DNA of 64,000 bases, taken from positions 180,096-244,095 of the forward strand of contig JAHCHG010000002.1 in the NCBI GenBank assembly GCA_026129865.1. The letters are read 5' to 3'. Shown here piece by piece: positions 17,538 to 25,268 of the stretch; positions within the stretch are counted from its first letter, which is position 1; every line of letters starts with the position of its first letter. The notes beneath the pieces were generated by a model. The model did no database searches, was not told where the DNA came from, and worked only from the letters and a program-made list of their open reading frames with translations. The DNA is from Pyrinomonadaceae bacterium (GTDB lineage Bacteria; Acidobacteriota; Blastocatellia; Pyrinomonadales; Pyrinomonadaceae). Position numbers and translations under genes: made by a program.

Positions 17538-17816
17538 CTATTTTCCGTTAAAAACATGGTCGTCGGAATCGATAATTCCGACAATAGTACAGTCCGTCGG
17601 TGTCGAATCTCTTTTAAAGGGAAAACTTGCTTCTTTTCCCCTGCACCAGAAAACGAGTTCGCCGACGCCGGCACCGATCGCGTCGAGAGCGACTAGAGGT
17701 TTCCCTTTCGGTTTCAGATCGTCGGACAAATTTTGCACGATCAAAAACTTACGCCCTTCGAGCGCATCATTTTTGACCGTGGAAACGACATTTCCGATAA
17801 CTCGTGCGATCTGCAT
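17538..17816 (-). CDS. BMC-P pentameric shell vertex protein (EutN/CcmL), copy 2
   Basis: Second vertex protein of the compartment. Starting at the ATG at 17,816 gives 92 residues beginning MQIARVIGNVVSTVKNDAL. They contain PLVALDAIGAGVGELVFWCRG and the ending CTIVGIIDSDDHVFNG. The usual serine in the SSAR-like turn is replaced by a GKEASF stretch, a difference from copy 3 that may reflect a different position in the shell. It lies between copies 1 and 3 with gaps of 4 and 7 bases. Three pentamer paralogues in one locus is common in several BMC classes. Confidence 0.92.
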   Translation of the reverse strand: MQIARVIGNVVSTVKNDALEGRKFLIVQNLSDDLKPKGKPLVALDAIGAGVGELVFWCRGKEASFPFKRDSTPTDCTIVGIIDSDDHVFNGK

Positions 17817-17823
17817 TTTAATT

Positions 17824-18096
17824 TTATGATTGTTCGTACTCGAAGCTGTCAATTACACCGACGATAGCGGAATCGACCGGGCAATCTTTATTGCCCTCCG
17901 CAAGCCGCGCCGACGAACCCGCGACGACCAGAACCTTTTCATGAAAGCCCGCGCCGACCGTGTCAACTGCGACGACATAACCGCTTTGGTCACTTCCGTC
18001 AAGGTTGATCGGTTTTACGATCAGCAATTTTTTTCCGTGAAGCCGTTCGTCCTTTTGAGTGGAAACAACGGTGCCAAGGATTCGTCCGATGATCAT
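17824..18096 (-). CDS. BMC-P pentameric shell vertex protein (EutN/CcmL), copy 3
   Basis: Third vertex protein, and the closest of the three to the textbook family. Its 90 residues run MIIGRILGTVVSTQKDERL, then YVVAVDTVGAGFHEKVLVVAGSS and VDSAIVGVIDSFEYEQ. The motif GSSAR is intact. It is first of the pentamer trio in transcription order, 73 bases after the hexamer gene. Together with that gene it gives the minimum needed for a closed icosahedral shell (hexamers plus pentamers). Confidence 0.94.
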   Translation of the reverse strand: MIIGRILGTVVSTQKDERLHGKKLLIVKPINLDGSDQSGYVVAVDTVGAGFHEKVLVVAGSSARLAEGNKDCPVDSAIVGVIDSFEYEQS

Positions 18097-18169
18097 TTAT
18101 CTTATTGAAAGGAATCAAGCTTTAAGTTAAAAGGACTGTGCGCGATCGCAAAATTTCCCTTCGCTCTTG

Positions 18170-18448
18170 TTACTTCAAGCCGATCGGCATTGCCGAATCG
18201 ACACTTCCGTGCGGGCGCGGGATTACGTGAACGGAAACGAGTTCGCCGACACGTCTTGCCGCTGCAGCGCCGGCATCGGTCGCAGCTTTTACAGCCGCAA
18301 CGTCGCCGCGGACGATAGCCGTTACAAAACCGGCTCCGATCTTTTCGTAACCGACTAGCTGCACATTTGCCGCTTTGACCATCGCGTCCGCCGCTTCGAT
18401 CGTCGCGACAAGTCCCTTGGTTTCAACCATTCCTAAAGCTTCCTGCAT
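18170..18448 (-). CDS. BMC-H hexameric shell protein (PduA/CcmK type)
   Basis: Main facet protein of the microcompartment. The 92-residue product is a single BMC domain: [21 protein letters not shown] at the start, the pore-lining loop KIGAGFVTA, then [18 protein letters not shown] and the C-terminal [12 protein letters not shown]. Length is that of a single-domain BMC-H protein, not a tandem BMC-T. No second hexamer or trimer gene is visible in the window. The small glycine-rich pore is like that of PduA-type shells handling aldehyde metabolism, which agrees with the aldolase two genes upstream. Confidence 0.96.
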   Translation of the reverse strand: MQEALGMVETKGLVATIEAADAMVKAANVQLVGYEKIGAGFVTAIVRGDVAAVKAATDAGAAAARRVGELVSVHVIPRPHGSVDSAMPIGLK

Positions 18449-18469
18449 TTTTCGTTCGCTCCTAAATCG

Positions 18470-19036
18470 TTAAATTATTCCTTCGTAAATTTCGTTGACT
18501 ATTATTTCGCAGCCGACCGACTGCAAAAGCAATTTTTCGCCTGTCACATATTCGCTTTGGAACCAAAACCGATCGTGATGTTTCGTAAAAAGTGTTACGA
18601 ACGGCTCTTCCTGCGAAATCAAAATATATTCGGTCAAACTCGCAATAGATTTATAACCCTTAAATTTTTTATCTTTGTCGTACCTTTCGGTCGACGGCGA
18701 TAAAACTTCCACGATCAGGCTCGGATTAACCAAAATTTTCTGATCGTTCAGAACTTCGTAAACCGGTCGGTCGCAAAGTGCCGAAACATCGGCGTACCGG
18801 TAAGGCGGCAATTTTGGAACCTTGATCTTAATGTCGGACTGAAAAACAAAACAGCCTTTGTTATCCAAATCATTTCCGAGCAGCCGCCCGACGCGGTTTG
18901 CCAGTAGAGAGTGCTCGGGGCTGCCGCCGCTCGTCAAATAAACCGCTCCTTCGAAAAACTCGAATCGACCTTCGGAATTTCGGTCAAATTCCAGATATTC
19001 CTCAAGCGACATCTGCATTAACGGCTCCGGACCCAT
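18470..19036 (-). CDS. Uma2 family (DUF820) protein within the BMC operon
   Basis: Uma2 proteins have a PD-(D/E)xK restriction-endonuclease-like fold and are of unclear function. The 188 residues include the family start MSLEEYLEFDRNSEGRFEFF, the region RYADVSALC (acidic catalytic position) and LIVEVLSPSTERYDKDKKF (the E-V-L-S-P-S-T signature). It sits 10 bases after the aldolase stop and 21 before the hexamer gene, on the same strand, so it is very likely part of the transcript. There is no known BMC role for Uma2; these genes are mobile and a second copy lies in the sdh operon. Confidence 0.88.
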   Translation of the reverse strand: MGPEPLMQMSLEEYLEFDRNSEGRFEFFEGAVYLTSGGSPEHSLLANRVGRLLGNDLDNKGCFVFQSDIKIKVPKLPPYRYADVSALCDRPVYEVLNDQKILVNPSLIVEVLSPSTERYDKDKKFKGYKSIASLTEYILISQEEPFVTLFTKHHDRFWFQSEYVTGEKLLLQSVGCEIIVNEIYEGII

Positions 19037-19046
19037 CGATTCCTCA

Positions 19047-19841
19047 CTATCGGGCGACCTGCGCCATCAATTCGATCAATTCTTCACGGGTAAATGAAAT
19101 TTTTTCTCCGTTCGAGTGTGTCTTATATACGGATTTTCCGTCAAGTTCGCATTCGATATTTGAGTGCTCCAGATATCCGCAAGCCTGACACCTCGCGCTT
19201 TCGGTCAAATAGCCAGCTTTTTCGCGAATATTCACCAGTTTTTCTATCGCATCTTTCGGAAGATCGATCGCACCGCCGAGCGCGCGCGCAAGTATCGCGA
19301 TCTTTGCCGTATGTTCCAACGTTTCCAGCCGGTCAAATGCCTGCCAGAGATCGGTCCCATACGCAACCGCGCCGTGATTTGCCATCAGCAAAGCGTTGTG
19401 ATGCGCGACGAACGGCTTCATCGACTCCGTTAACTCATCGGTCGAAGGCGTTCCGTAATCCGTCAAAGGCACGCAGCCGAGCGTTAGGATCACCTCGGAA
19501 AGGATCGGTTCGTCGATCGCCAGCCCGGCGACGGCAAATGCGGTTCCGTGCGGCGGATGCGCGTGGCAAACAGCTTTTATTTCGGGTCGCATTTTATAGA
19601 TCAGCAAATGCATCGCAAGCTCGGACGAAGCCTTTTTGTCGCTCAAAGGCTTTCCGTCCATGTCCGTTAACGCGAGACATTCTTCGGTCATGCGCCCCTT
19701 ACAGGTCATTGTCGGCGTCGCCAGAACCGTATTTTCGTCGAGTCTGATACTGACGTTTCCGTCGGACGAAACAACATAACTCCTTTCATAGAGAAGTTTT
19801 CCGACCTCCACGATCAATTTTCTCGCTTGTGATTCTTCCAT
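19047..19841 (-). CDS. Class II aldolase with BMC-type C-terminal extension
   Basis: Zinc-dependent class II aldolase/adducin family, related to L-fuculose-1-phosphate and rhamnulose-1-phosphate aldolases, which cleave a ketose phosphate to DHAP plus lactaldehyde. Likely zinc ligands and the catalytic acid are visible: E74 (SSELAMH), H93 and H95 (VCHAHPP) and H156 (ANHGAV). At 264 residues it is about 50 longer than FucA. The extra C-terminus carries C218-x2-C221 and C231, and ends in an amphipathic helix (FTREELIELMAQVAR, 250-264) resembling an encapsulation peptide. Its place in the run argues that it is the lumen enzyme. The substrate is not proven. Confidence 0.88.
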   Translation of the reverse strand: MEESQARKLIVEVGKLLYERSYVVSSDGNVSIRLDENTVLATPTMTCKGRMTEECLALTDMDGKPLSDKKASSELAMHLLIYKMRPEIKAVCHAHPPHGTAFAVAGLAIDEPILSEVILTLGCVPLTDYGTPSTDELTESMKPFVAHHNALLMANHGAVAYGTDLWQAFDRLETLEHTAKIAILARALGGAIDLPKDAIEKLVNIREKAGYLTESARCQACGYLEHSNIECELDGKSVYKTHSNGEKISFTREELIELMAQVAR

Positions 19842-20411
19842 TTAATAGATCGTAAAAGTATATTTAAGTGATTTTACAACTGACACCGGCACACCGTTTT
19901 TCTTTGCGGGCTCAAACTTGATCCTTCGTGCGGCTTCGATCGCGTTTTCGGTTAATCCATACGGTAATTTAGTTACAGGAGAAATGCTTCCGATGTCTCC
20001 ATTTGCCAGGAATACGATTTTTAAGATCGTTTCTCCTTCGATCATCTTATTTCGCGCATCGTCAGTGTATCTTGGCTGAGGTTTCGAAATTAATCTTAAC
20101 CTTTCCTCTTTAAAGCCGATTACTTTGACGTCGTCCGGTTTGCCGGTGTTTGCGGATCCAAATTCTTTACATGTCTTACAAGATCTGCAGTCGATATGCG
20201 CCGGGTTACATGAATGCCCGCTGATTCCAGTCCCGGATTTTTCAGCTGGCTTAATTTCCGAAATTCTTTCCGAGGCAGCAGGCGGATAGACGATCTTCTC
20301 AAGCTGACCGAGCGGAATCTCTACCATTGAAACTAAATTTACGATGGCAGTGCTTACGATAAACGTCAATAGAAACGGATAATGAGTTTTTCCAAATCTA
20401 ATACAGCTCAT
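19842..20411 (-). CDS. TonB C-terminal domain protein with four-cysteine motif
   Basis: The 189-residue product has an N-terminal membrane segment (PFLLTFIVSTAIVNLVSMV, about 12-30). A linker follows, then a TonB C-terminal domain: PQPRYTDDARNKMIEGETIL with the ending INAVVKS-like SVVKSLKYTFTIY. Such proteins transmit proton-motive energy to outer-membrane transporters, or are general TonB-like envelope proteins in Acidobacteria. Unusually, the linker holds C68, C75, C78 and C81 (C-x6-C-x2-C-x2-C), echoing the small protein at the other end of this operon. Its stop codon directly abuts the aldolase start codon, so they are coupled. Confidence 0.8.
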   Translation of the reverse strand: MSCIRFGKTHYPFLLTFIVSTAIVNLVSMVEIPLGQLEKIVYPPAASERISEIKPAEKSGTGISGHSCNPAHIDCRSCKTCKEFGSANTGKPDDVKVIGFKEERLRLISKPQPRYTDDARNKMIEGETILKIVFLANGDIGSISPVTKLPYGLTENAIEAARRIKFEPAKKNGVPVSVVKSLKYTFTIY

Positions 20412-20519
20412 AAATTCAACTCAAAAAAATAAACCACAGATTAGCATATTAGATTCCGCGTTGGAAAAACCCGCGACAGAATCTGCTAACCTGCGGCATT
20501 AATTACTTTTTCGAAAAAG
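20412..20519. other. Hairpin-rich spacer inside the rex-BMC run
   Basis: The 108 bases hold nested inverted segments: cagattagca pairs with tgctaacctg (nine of ten positions), and inside it gattccgcg pairs imperfectly with cgcgacagaatc. A structure in the transcript here could separate expression of the upstream part (rex and the membrane protein) from the BMC part. No promoter was assigned with confidence. Confidence 0.4.
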
Positions 20520-20834
20520 TTACCGGGACCGAGCCGGCGCGATCGGAACAAGCGGCGGAGGCGGAACGTCCGATTCCAATTCTTGGAGTTCAAATACGCC
20601 CTTCTGACGCTTTTCTAATTCCGCAAGTTTCCGTTCAAGCCGGAAATTTTCGCGGCGGAGTTCTCTATTTTCAAACTCCATTGTCCGATGATATTCGCGA
20701 TGCTTTTTCCAATTGCGTTTTCCGAAAGAAAAACTTGGCGCTGCGACCGACACGAACAGGCTCGTAATAAACAATCCAACTGCCAACGTCAGAACAAACG
20801 GCACGACTTTCTTAACTAAACCCTTACAACGCAT
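20520..20834 (-). CDS. Small membrane protein with coiled coil, unknown
   Basis: No family recognised. The 104 residues consist of a short basic start (MRCKGLVKKVV), one membrane segment (PFVLTLAVGLFITSLFVSVAA, about 12-32) and a charged coiled-coil stretch (ENRELRRENFRLERKLAELE). A proline-rich end (VPPPPLVPIAP) completes it. It lies between rex and the TonB-like gene on the same strand with gaps of 68 and 108 bases, so it could be part of the same transcript. The proline-rich end resembles TonB-type linkers, which may hint at a partner role with the next gene; this is speculative. Confidence 0.6.
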   Translation of the reverse strand: MRCKGLVKKVVPFVLTLAVGLFITSLFVSVAAPSFSFGKRNWKKHREYHRTMEFENRELRRENFRLERKLAELEKRQKGVFELQELESDVPPPPLVPIAPARSR

Positions 20835-20902
20835 ATAATTACCCCTTAATCTAAGAATATTTTCCGATCGACATTAGTTTCGACTCCGGTCGAACATCGG
20901 AT

Positions 20903-21550
20903 TCACTTCCTGCCGTTTTTCGCCGCAGGCTGTGCAAGAAAGTACGAAAGACTTTCCAGCGATGTGGTCAGATCGATCGTTTTCAATTTGACATTTTCGT
21001 CAACTTTCAGCGGCGAAGGCGCAAAATTCATTACCGCTTTTATTCCGGCGTTCGTAACCTGTTCCAACACGCTCTGCGCAAATTCCGCCGGCACCGCAAT
21101 GACGACTACATCTATCTTATCCCTTTCGGCAACTTCGGCAAAATCTTTTATGTCGAAAATTTCCACTTCGCCGACTTTTTGTCCGATCTTGCTTTGATCT
21201 GCATCAAAAAGCGCTGCAACCGAAAAATTTGTCTGCGAAAAACCGTAATAATCCGTCAAAGCCGTCCCAAGCCGTCCGGCACCGATGATCGCAACGCAAT
21301 GTTCCTTGTTTAATCCCAGGATTTTCCTTAAATGTGTGCGAAGCTCCTCAACATAATAACCGACGCCGCGAACTCCGAATTCACCGAAATATGCCAGATC
21401 TTTGCGAATCTGTGCCGAATTTAGATGAAACCGCTTAGCGATCTTTTCGGAGGAAACCGTTCGAATGCCTTCATCCGCAAGTTCGTTCAGGCATCGGAGA
21501 TAAATGCTCATTCGATTGGTGGTTAATTCAGAAATTTTATCAGACTTCAT
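20903..21550 (-). CDS. rex: Redox-sensing transcriptional repressor Rex
   Basis: Homodimeric repressor that binds DNA when NADH/NAD+ is low and releases it when NADH binds. The 215-residue product has the N-terminal winged helix (TNRMSIYLRCLNELADEGI; RFHLNSAQIRKDLAYFGEFG). The Rossmann domain follows with GAGRLGTAL (90-98), and the domain-swapped C-terminal helix is present. Length is standard. A near-consensus Rex operator overlaps the likely promoter just upstream (21,559-21,596), indicating autoregulation. It heads the minus-strand run that contains the BMC genes, so that run may respond to redox state. Confidence 0.95.
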   Translation of the reverse strand: MKSDKISELTTNRMSIYLRCLNELADEGIRTVSSEKIAKRFHLNSAQIRKDLAYFGEFGVRGVGYYVEELRTHLRKILGLNKEHCVAIIGAGRLGTALTDYYGFSQTNFSVAALFDADQSKIGQKVGEVEIFDIKDFAEVAERDKIDVVVIAVPAEFAQSVLEQVTNAGIKAVMNFAPSPLKVDENVKLKTIDLTTSLESLSYFLAQPAAKNGRK

Positions 21551-21558
21551 TACGGCTA

Positions 21559-21596
21559 ATTATAAAACGAAGATGTATAATGTGAAAAAGTTCTCA
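21559..21596 (-). promoter_or_regulatory. rex promoter with overlapping Rex operator
   Basis: On the minus strand TTCACA and TATAAT are spaced by 16 bases (the -10 element is at 21,564-21,559). The plus-strand reading tgtgaaaaagttctca at 21,581-21,596 matches the known Rex site TGTGAAc-NNN-TTCACA at all but one arm position plus the central C. The -35 element lies inside this site, so bound Rex would block the polymerase. The -10 element is about 9 bases from the rex ATG, implying a very short or leaderless transcript. Confidence 0.75.
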
Positions 21597-21679
21597 AACC
21601 AATTGATGGTTAACGGATTAGAAGCCGTTGCCCTTGAATAAAATTTACTTTACAATCTGTGTTTCAACTGTGAAACAAT

Positions 21680-22291
21680 ATGATCGCTTATCTGTCCGGC
21701 AAAATTTTTGAAAAAGACGCCAATTCGGTAATCGTTCAGACCGGCGGAGTCGGATATGAAGTAACCATACCTTTGTCGACATTTTACGAACTTGGCGATG
21801 TCGGTACGGACGCGGAACTGAGAATTTACACTTATGTTCGGGAAGATTCTTTCCAGCTTTTCGGATTTAAGACTCTGCAGGAGCGCGAGCTTTTTCTAAA
21901 GCTGATAACGGTCAGCGGAATCGGTCCAAAGGTTGCGATATCAATGCTTTCCGCGATCAAAGCCGACGAGATCGTGGCGGCGATCCGAACGGAAAATCTT
22001 GTTCTTTTGACTTCGATTCCGGGAATTGGGAAGAAAACCGCCGAACGTCTCGTTATCGAACTTCGCGATAAGGTCGCGGCACTTTCTGCTTCGGCGATCG
22101 CCGGCGGTTCGGGAGATATTCCGCCCACAGGTTCGACAAACGAAATTTACGAAGATGCGATATCCGCTTTAGTAAATCTTGGCTACCAGAGAAATGCCGC
22201 GGAGAAAGCTCTGAAAAAAGCGATCCACGACGGCACCGAAATGTCGGTTCAAAAACTTCTGCGGCGGAGTCTGCAGTTAATGGCGAAATAA
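21680..22291 (+). CDS. ruvA: Holliday junction branch migration protein RuvA
   Basis: Tetrameric DNA-binding subunit that holds Holliday junctions for the RuvB motor. The 203-residue product begins [20 protein letters not shown] (domain I, OB fold). It contains the two helix-hairpin-helix motifs ([16 protein letters not shown] and [19 protein letters not shown]) and ends with the domain III helices that contact RuvB ([19 protein letters not shown]). The stop overlaps the ruvB start (TAATG). A short dyad gtttcaactgtgaaac lies about 5-20 bases before the start. ruvC is not in the window. Confidence 0.96.
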   Translation: MIAYLSGKIFEKDANSVIVQTGGVGYEVTIPLSTFYELGDVGTDAELRIYTYVREDSFQLFGFKTLQERELFLKLITVSGIGPKVAISMLSAIKADEIVAAIRTENLVLLTSIPGIGKKTAERLVIELRDKVAALSASAIAGGSGDIPPTGSTNEIYEDAISALVNLGYQRNAAEKALKKAIHDGTEMSVQKLLRRSLQLMAK

Positions 22292-23334
22292 TGAACGAGC
22301 ATCTCGAAACAATCGACTCGCGCGACGGGAACGTTTTCAATTTTGAAGAAAAACAGTTCGAGTTGTCGCTGCGCCCGACGAAGCTTGAAGAATATATCGG
22401 GCAAAGAAAGGTCAAGGATAATCTGCGCATATTTATGCAGGCGGCGCTCAAGCGGCGCGAAGCGCTCGATCATATTTTATTGACGGGACCGCCCGGACTT
22501 GGCAAAACAACGCTTGCGAACATTTGCGCAATGGAAATGGGCGCCGATCTAAAATCGACAGCCGCGCCGATCATCGAAAAAGCCGGCGATCTTGCGGCTA
22601 TTTTGACAAATCTCGAAGAAGGCGACGTACTTTTTATCGATGAAATTCACCGTTTGAATCCGGCGATCGAAGAGGTTCTGTATCCGGCAATGGAAGACTA
22701 CAGCCTCGACATTATGATCGGTCAGGGAACCGCGGCGCGTTCGATAAAGCTTGAACTGCCGAAGTTTACGCTGATCGGTGCGACAACGCGACCGGGGCTG
22801 ATCACTTCCCCGCTCCGCGGGCGTTTCGGAATTTTATTTAATTTAGATTTTTACGGCGTTGAAGATCTGCAAACCATTGCCGAGCGTTCCGCGGGAATTC
22901 TTAAGGTCGACACGGACTTTGACGGCGCCCGCGAGATAGCGCGCCGCTCGCGCGGCACACCGCGAATAGCGAACAGACTTTTGCGACGCGTCCGCGATTA
23001 CGCCGAGGTCGATTACGACGGAAAGATAACGATCGAAATCGCCAAGGACGCGCTGAACAGAATGGAAGTCGACACGTTCGGTCTTGACGAGGTCGACCGA
23101 AAGCTTCTGACGACGATCATTGAAAAATTCGACGGCGGACCGGTCGGTTTAAGCACGATCGCGGCTTCGATCAGCGAGGAAAAGGATTCGATCGAAGAGA
23201 TCATCGAGCCCTATTTGATCCAATCCGGATTTTTGAATCGAACGCCGCGCGGTCGAACGGTAACTAAGCTCGCATATCTGCATTTTGGGATCGATCTTCC
23301 GGCTGCAAAAGAAAATCCGGGGTTATTTGATTAA
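22291..23334 (+). CDS. ruvB: Holliday junction helicase motor RuvB
   Basis: Hexameric AAA+ ATPase that drives branch migration with RuvA. The 347-residue product has the Walker A motif GPPGLGKTT (66-74), Walker B LFIDEIHR, sensor 1 region [20 protein letters not shown], and the C-terminal winged helix ([19 protein letters not shown]). Length is normal. It overlaps ruvA by one base and is certainly translated from the same message. The following 85-base spacer shows no terminator. Confidence 0.97.
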   Translation: MNEHLETIDSRDGNVFNFEEKQFELSLRPTKLEEYIGQRKVKDNLRIFMQAALKRREALDHILLTGPPGLGKTTLANICAMEMGADLKSTAAPIIEKAGDLAAILTNLEEGDVLFIDEIHRLNPAIEEVLYPAMEDYSLDIMIGQGTAARSIKLELPKFTLIGATTRPGLITSPLRGRFGILFNLDFYGVEDLQTIAERSAGILKVDTDFDGAREIARRSRGTPRIANRLLRRVRDYAEVDYDGKITIEIAKDALNRMEVDTFGLDEVDRKLLTTIIEKFDGGPVGLSTIAASISEEKDSIEEIIEPYLIQSGFLNRTPRGRTVTKLAYLHFGIDLPAAKENPGLFD

Positions 23335-23419
23335 CAACCTTCAATTGAAAAATTTAATCCGAACTTTGCCGTCAATTTCTTTCAATTTTTGAAATTCTGC
23401 GGACAAAACCAAAAACATT

Positions 23420-25093
23420 ATGATCAAAAAATATCTTTTGCCCGCGATCCTTGCGGCGCTCGCACTTTTTACAATCTCGACATCGGCGCAAACCGGAAAA
23501 TTTGAGGGGTTCAATATTATTCTGGATGCACCGCAAACCCAGCGGGTCGCGGCGTGCGCGCTTCGCTACGCACCTTCGAATTCTTTTATTACGATCGCCG
23601 ACCTCGATCCGTCAACGCCGATGGATGTGACGCCCTGCGAAGGTTCGGGCACAAATTTGTCCGTTAACGGTTCGACGGCGAGCATGCAGGCAAATCCCGG
23701 CACGAACAAATGGTGTTTCAAAGGTAAGGATAAAAAATACCGCATCTCTTTTAACGGCGATCAGTATACCCGCCGGGTCATTTATGATTGGATCGCGACG
23801 CCCGAGAACCCCGGATTTTACGACATAAAAGATTTCGGCGCCGTCGGCGACGGGCGAACCGACGATTCGATGGCGATCCGCAGCGCGCTGGCATTTATAG
23901 CGACCAGGAACGGCGGAACTCTTCGCTTTTCGGACGGAGAATATATCGTCGGAAACTCGCCGGATTACAACGGTTTAACGCTGCCTTCAGGCATTGTCAT
24001 TGAAGGAACTAACGCGCTGCAATCGGAAAATTTCAGTAATAACTATATTCAAAAAAACCCGAGCCGGATAACTTTGGTCGGCGCGAACAAAGCGGTCTTT
24101 CGCATTGGAGAATGTACCGAGCGGGTCGTTATAAAGGATATTGAGCTCTTCGCTCAAAGCAATCAGGACACGTACGGGATCGAAGCTTTCGGCGCTTACA
24201 CATCCGCGCAGGACATTTATCTTGAGCGCGTAACTTTTTCGAAGTTCTTCCGCGGTATTTACGCGTACGGACTTCCCGTAACCGATAAAAACTGGCAATT
24301 CGATTATGTAAAACTTAATCATGTGCGGTTTATGTTTAACCGCGACGCCGGGCTGTATGTCGATGTTCGAAATTCGGATTGGAAGATCCAATCGAGTTTG
24401 TTCATCAATCCGAAAAAGGCGGCGGGAACGAATGCAAATTCGATGCATTTCGAACGCGTTGCCGGGGTTTTGATCGAAGACACCTACGGCGGCGGATTTG
24501 CAGGAGCGCCGGGTGGAACATTTATCAATATCTTGGACAGCGGTCCGATCACGGTCATTACATCGCAGACCGAAGCGATGACTCGGTCGCTTGTTTACAA
24601 TCAGGTTGAAAATCCTTATGCCGGCGATTATTCGTATCCGATAATGTTTGTAAATTCGGTGTTTGGAAACCCGATCGAGTTCAAAGCGCGGCGAACGTTT
24701 GTTTCAACGGGAAGCGTTTACCTTGCCAATACGTTTATTGCCGATAATCGGCTACGTGTTTACTCGACCGGCGACCGGTTCTGTTATGACGGTGCGACGC
24801 TTGGATGTCAGGGAACGGGAGTGCCGAATATGTTCGATAAGGCGACCGTCGTGTTTATGACCGGACAGCCGGGGGAACGCGGAATCCCGGATCGTCCGAC
24901 ATTCTTCGGAACCGATGTCGAATTTGGCGCGCCCGTAAAGATGCCGAACTTTACTCAAGATAAACTCCCGACCGGCAAACCGAACGGCTCGATGGTCTAT
25001 TGTTCGAATTGCCGCAGAAATACTCAAACGTGCTCTGCCGGCGGCAGCGGCGCACCCGCAATGGTCGTCAACGGTCAGTGGAGCTGCCTCTAA
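23420..25093 (+). CDS. Secreted pectate-lyase-like beta-helix protein
   Basis: The 557-residue product has a signal peptide (residues 1-23, cut near STSA-QT) and a first domain with disulphide-prone cysteines. At about 130-160 it carries the Pectate_lyase_3 signature (YDIKDFGAVGDGRTDDSMAI), and then a long right-handed parallel beta-helix. The C-terminus is cysteine-rich (YCSNCRRNTQTCSAGG) and ends WSCL. Family members cleave or bind polysaccharides, or act as phage-like tailspike folds; the substrate cannot be told here. It is a monocistronic gene ending in a strong terminator, downstream of ruvB but probably with its own promoter. Confidence 0.8.
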   Translation: MIKKYLLPAILAALALFTISTSAQTGKFEGFNIILDAPQTQRVAACALRYAPSNSFITIADLDPSTPMDVTPCEGSGTNLSVNGSTASMQANPGTNKWCFKGKDKKYRISFNGDQYTRRVIYDWIATPENPGFYDIKDFGAVGDGRTDDSMAIRSALAFIATRNGGTLRFSDGEYIVGNSPDYNGLTLPSGIVIEGTNALQSENFSNNYIQKNPSRITLVGANKAVFRIGECTERVVIKDIELFAQSNQDTYGIEAFGAYTSAQDIYLERVTFSKFFRGIYAYGLPVTDKNWQFDYVKLNHVRFMFNRDAGLYVDVRNSDWKIQSSLFINPKKAAGTNANSMHFERVAGVLIEDTYGGGFAGAPGGTFINILDSGPITVITSQTEAMTRSLVYNQVENPYAGDYSYPIMFVNSVFGNPIEFKARRTFVSTGSVYLANTFIADNRLRVYSTGDRFCYDGATLGCQGTGVPNMFDKATVVFMTGQPGERGIPDRPTFFGTDVEFGAPVKMPNFTQDKLPTGKPNGSMVYCSNCRRNTQTCSAGGSGAPAMVVNGQWSCL

Positions 25094-25122
25094 CATCAAG
25101 TTAAATAGATCAGATCTTTGCT

Positions 25123-25152
25123 AAAAGGAAGGTTCGCGCCTTCCTTTTTTTG
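25123..25152 (+). terminator. Rho-independent terminator after the beta-helix gene
   Basis: A perfect 10-bp stem (aaaaggaagg, 25,123-25,132, with ccttcctttt, 25,139-25,148) around the loop ttcgcg is followed directly by further Ts. It lies 30 bases past the stop codon. This is a standard intrinsic terminator. Confidence 0.9.
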
Positions 25153-25268
25153 ATTTGCGGTCGGTTTTTCGGTCAATTTGAAAAAGCAAATCATTCAAAA
25201 TGACAGAATTCCGTCGGTCAGATCTTGCCTTCAAATAATAAAACCCTTTAATTTCATAGGTTTAGCGA

